Of a stretch of 7,195 nucleotides of DNA, positions 5,710 through 7,195 are shown one piece after another. The DNA is from JARIHD01 sp035629475. Lineage in GTDB: Bacteria; Patescibacteriota; Saccharimonadia; Saccharimonadales; UBA4665. The notes below the pieces were generated by a model. It was not told the origin of the DNA, did not search any database, and saw only the letters and a list, made by a program, of their open reading frames with translations. The number at the start of each line of letters is the position of its first letter. The stretch's first letter is position 1. Location: positions 1 through 7,195 of the forward strand of contig DASPHS010000154.1 in assembly GCA_035629475.1 (NCBI GenBank), given 5' to 3'. The translations under genes were made by a program, and so were the position numbers.

Positions 5710-5985
5710 ATGTCTCGTGTAACAATCAACAAAGAAGTAGCCGTAACTGCCGTATATTTCAAAGGCGGTCCCCGGCTTACCAGTTTCCCTAAGCGCATGG
5801 AATTTAACGGGCGCGAATACACATTCGTTGAATCCGGCCTGCGCTACCTTATCCAAAAAGGCCAGCAATTAGTCCAAGTGTTCGATATGACTGACGGCAG
5901 CATTAACTATCGCCTGAAGCATGATACTTCTCAGGACCTATGGACGCTGGTAGACATCACGCAATCTCCGCGGGTGATGGCATAA
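5710..5985 (+). CDS. Small protein of unknown function (91 residues)
   Basis: I do not recognise a family. The ATG has a strong SD, the gene has its own promoter upstream and a strong terminator 20 bases after the stop, so it is very probably real and monocistronic. The protein has no signal peptide, membrane helix or cysteines. It alternates short hydrophobic stretches with charged turns (VAVTAVYF 10-17, REYTFVESGLRYLI 35-48, QLVQVFDM 53-60, LWTLVDI 77-83), which suggests a small beta-rich, cytoplasmic domain. Basic residues slightly outnumber acidic ones (about 12 to 9). The long structured leader with a loop complementary to its SD raises the possibility that it is translationally controlled, perhaps by itself if it binds RNA; that is speculation. 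Confidence 0.85.
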   Translation: MSRVTINKEVAVTAVYFKGGPRLTSFPKRMEFNGREYTFVESGLRYLIQKGQQLVQVFDMTDGSINYRLKHDTSQDLWTLVDITQSPRVMA

Positions 5986-6004
5986 ACAAAAAATCGAAAA
6001 TAAT

Positions 6005-6035
6005 AAAAGACCTCCACTCGCAGGAGGTCTTTTTT
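6005..6035. terminator. Bidirectional intrinsic terminator between convergent genes
   Basis: AAAAGACCTCC (6005-6015) and GGAGGTCTTTT (6023-6033) form an 11-bp perfect stem with a 7-base loop. On the plus strand it ends in a six-T run (6030-6035). On the minus strand the A-rich flank gives a TTTTATTATTTT tract. It should end both the 91-residue gene (stop at 5985) and the minus-strand gene (stop at 6051). Confidence 0.92.
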
Positions 6036-6050
6036 AGTGCAATAAAGCGC

Positions 6051-7195
6051 CTAGTAGCGGCTTTTGCCGCCCTGTTCACCAAGCAATAGCTGCTGATTGC
6101 TTTCGGTGCCCCACAGCACCTTGTGGACTTCATAGCCGGCGGTTGACGCCTTGTGCCCGCCACGCCGGATGCTTACCGGTACGCTGCGTACGAGTGCTAG
6201 GTCCTGCGCGTCAACTTTGTCAGTTTCTGTTTCCAGTGGTGTTTCATGATCGGCAGCCAATGCCAGGGTGACCACGATGCCACTCCGGAGGCTGTTTTCT
6301 TTTTCGAGCGGGTTGCTGCTTTTGCCCCAACTGTCATCGAGTATCATGACCAAGCCGGTTTCTGGATCGCGCATACTGACCCGCACGACGCGTTGGTTGC
6401 TCACGTCACCCCCGCGTGAGTCAACGCTTTGGCCATCCGGGCAGAGCACAATAGTCAGCACGTCATTCGCCCGCAGGGAGCCAAATTCGATACGGTGCGT
6501 CAGCTGGGCGTACTCTTTAATGTCAGCAAGGCGCTTGTCTAGCTCGACCTTCAGGCGTAACCGCTCTTTGGCTTTGTCCACCTCTTCGGCTTCTACTTCA
6601 CGCTTAATGGCTGCCTCCAAATCCTTGCCCAGTTGGCCACCTAGTTTGCGGATAATCTCGGCCCGGGCTTTTTCGCGGACTGCAGGTGCTTTATCACGCA
6701 TGTATGCTTCCGTGGCGGCCGCCAGAATACCCGGCCCTTCGGCTGCTTCCAGCTCGGCGGCAATGCGTTCTGGTTCAGAAGCTGCAAGTGCGGTATCTGC
6801 TTGCCGTCTCAGGCGCTTAATGACAACTGGTATCAGGCGTTCACGTTCCGCCGCCTCTTTGTCCCGCAGCCAGGCTGCATGGGCCTCAGCCTTGATGGTT
6901 TCGCCATGTTGGGCAATGATTTCCTGCTCTATGCGTTCACCTTCTTCGCGGTCGACCTGGCCGGCGGTTTCTTCGATTAACTCCTGGCGTCGGCGGTCGC
7001 GGACAAGCTGTCCTGCCTCTGTCCATGCTTCATCGATTGATAACGCTCCACCCTCCCGCGAGGTGTCAGTCAGCCTGTTATACTCGGTGCGGATGTCCCT
7101 CGCCAGCATTAAAAAAGGTACCACATCGGCCAGGGTAACCTGCTCACCTAAAACTTCTTGTATCGTAACTTCAGCACGCTCTAGCCTTTCAAGCT
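6051..7195 (-). CDS. Charged, helical, repeat-containing protein of unknown function; 5' end outside the window
   Basis: 380 codons are visible, and the frame stays open through the right edge; the GTG at 7124 is an internal valine codon (…TLADVVPFLM…), not a convincing start. Residue numbers here count from the edge. About residues 50-230 are rich in Glu, Lys, Arg and Ala and should be almost all helix, with coiled-coil potential. They hold about three degenerate units of 51-56 residues centred on W57, W108 and Y164 (EAWTEAGQLVRDRRRQ, AAWLRDKEAAERER, EAYMRDKAPAVREK). Residues about 231-360 turn beta-like (IEFGSLRANDVLTIVLCPDG, VVRVSMRDPETGLVMILDD, RSGIVVTLALA), suggesting a globular C-terminal domain, followed by a polar tail. 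No signal peptide can be judged; no membrane helix is seen. I do not recognise the family; a structural, scaffold or cell-surface-associated role is only a guess. Confidence 0.82.
   Translation of the reverse strand, partial: LERLERAEVTIQEVLGEQVTLADVVPFLMLARDIRTEYNRLTDTSREGGALSIDEAWTEAGQLVRDRRRQELIEETAGQVDREEGERIEQEIIAQHGETIKAEAHAAWLRDKEAAERERLIPVVIKRLRRQADTALAASEPERIAAELEAAEGPGILAAATEAYMRDKAPAVREKARAEIIRKLGGQLGKDLEAAIKREVEAEEVDKAKERLRLKVELDKRLADIKEYAQLTHRIEFGSLRANDVLTIVLCPDGQSVDSRGGDVSNQRVVRVSMRDPETGLVMILDDSWGKSSNPLEKENSLRSGIVVTLALAADHETPLETETDKVDAQDLALVRSVPVSIRRGGHKASTAGYEVHKVLWGTESNQQLLLGEQGGKSRY
6624..7052 (-). repeat. Three degenerate coding repeats of about 51-56 codons
   Basis: Within the helical region, units begin near G48, G97 and G153/G155 (counted from the right edge) and share the pattern G-x-x-(I/L)...(E/A)-A-(W/Y)...R-D-(K/R)...R-(E/K/R)...(I/L)-I. 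Units two and three are the most alike: WLRDK / YMRDK, then VVIKRLRRQ / EIIRKLGGQ at the same offset. Compositional bias of helical proteins can mimic repeats, so confidence is moderate. Confidence 0.45.

Noticed and set aside
5557..5868. Minus-strand open frame of 103 codons across the leader and the start of the 91-residue gene
   Set aside because: It lies antisense to a well-supported gene, and its composition (a run of arginines and serines) looks like an antisense shadow. I found no family match.

Overview
The window looks like a chromosomal stretch from a bacterium with moderate GC (roughly half, by eye). Genes are tightly packed with good Shine-Dalgarno (SD) sites, and the standard genetic code fits. 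No gene here fixes the taxon. The layout would suit a small-genome lineage such as a Patescibacteria/Saccharibacteria relative, but that is an impression, not a result. I saw no tRNA, rRNA, CRISPR array, transposase or phage gene.

Region 1 (1-4166, all minus strand, transcribed right to left) is a four-gene cassette for surface glycan or glycolipid assembly. It runs: a 12-TM MOP-superfamily flippase (GTG start, 4166-2883); a membrane-anchored GT2 of the GtrB/CsbB/DPM1-like polyprenyl-phosphate type (2901-1906); a cytosolic GT-B fold GT4 (1909-776); and a second GT2 (779 to beyond the left edge). The genes overlap by 19, 4 and 4 bases, the last two as ATGA, and each has an SD site, so they should be translated as one coupled unit. 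The expected logic is sugar activation on a polyprenyl phosphate, sugar addition by the GT4 and GT2, and export by the flippase.

Region 2 (4245-5284, minus strand) holds two overlapping open frames that look like one gene of about 346 residues broken by a single-base (-1) frame change between 4970 and 4880. The joined product resembles, at low to moderate confidence, a xylose-isomerase-like TIM-barrel protein.

Region 3 (5285-5985) is a divergent intergenic stretch followed by a plus-strand gene for a 91-residue protein I do not recognise. A promoter with a perfect TATAAT box at 5417-5422 lies about 280 bases upstream of that gene. The implied long 5' leader is rich in potential RNA structure. 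It includes a 10-bp stem-loop whose loop, CUCCU, is complementary to the SD core of the gene 20 bases downstream, and a hairpin whose loop can pair with a downstream segment as a pseudoknot. This is the most interesting part of the window.

Region 4 (6005-7195) begins with a strong bidirectional terminator shared by the two convergent genes. It is followed by the 3' part (380 codons) of a minus-strand gene for a charged, helical, partly repetitive protein of unknown function that enters from the right edge.
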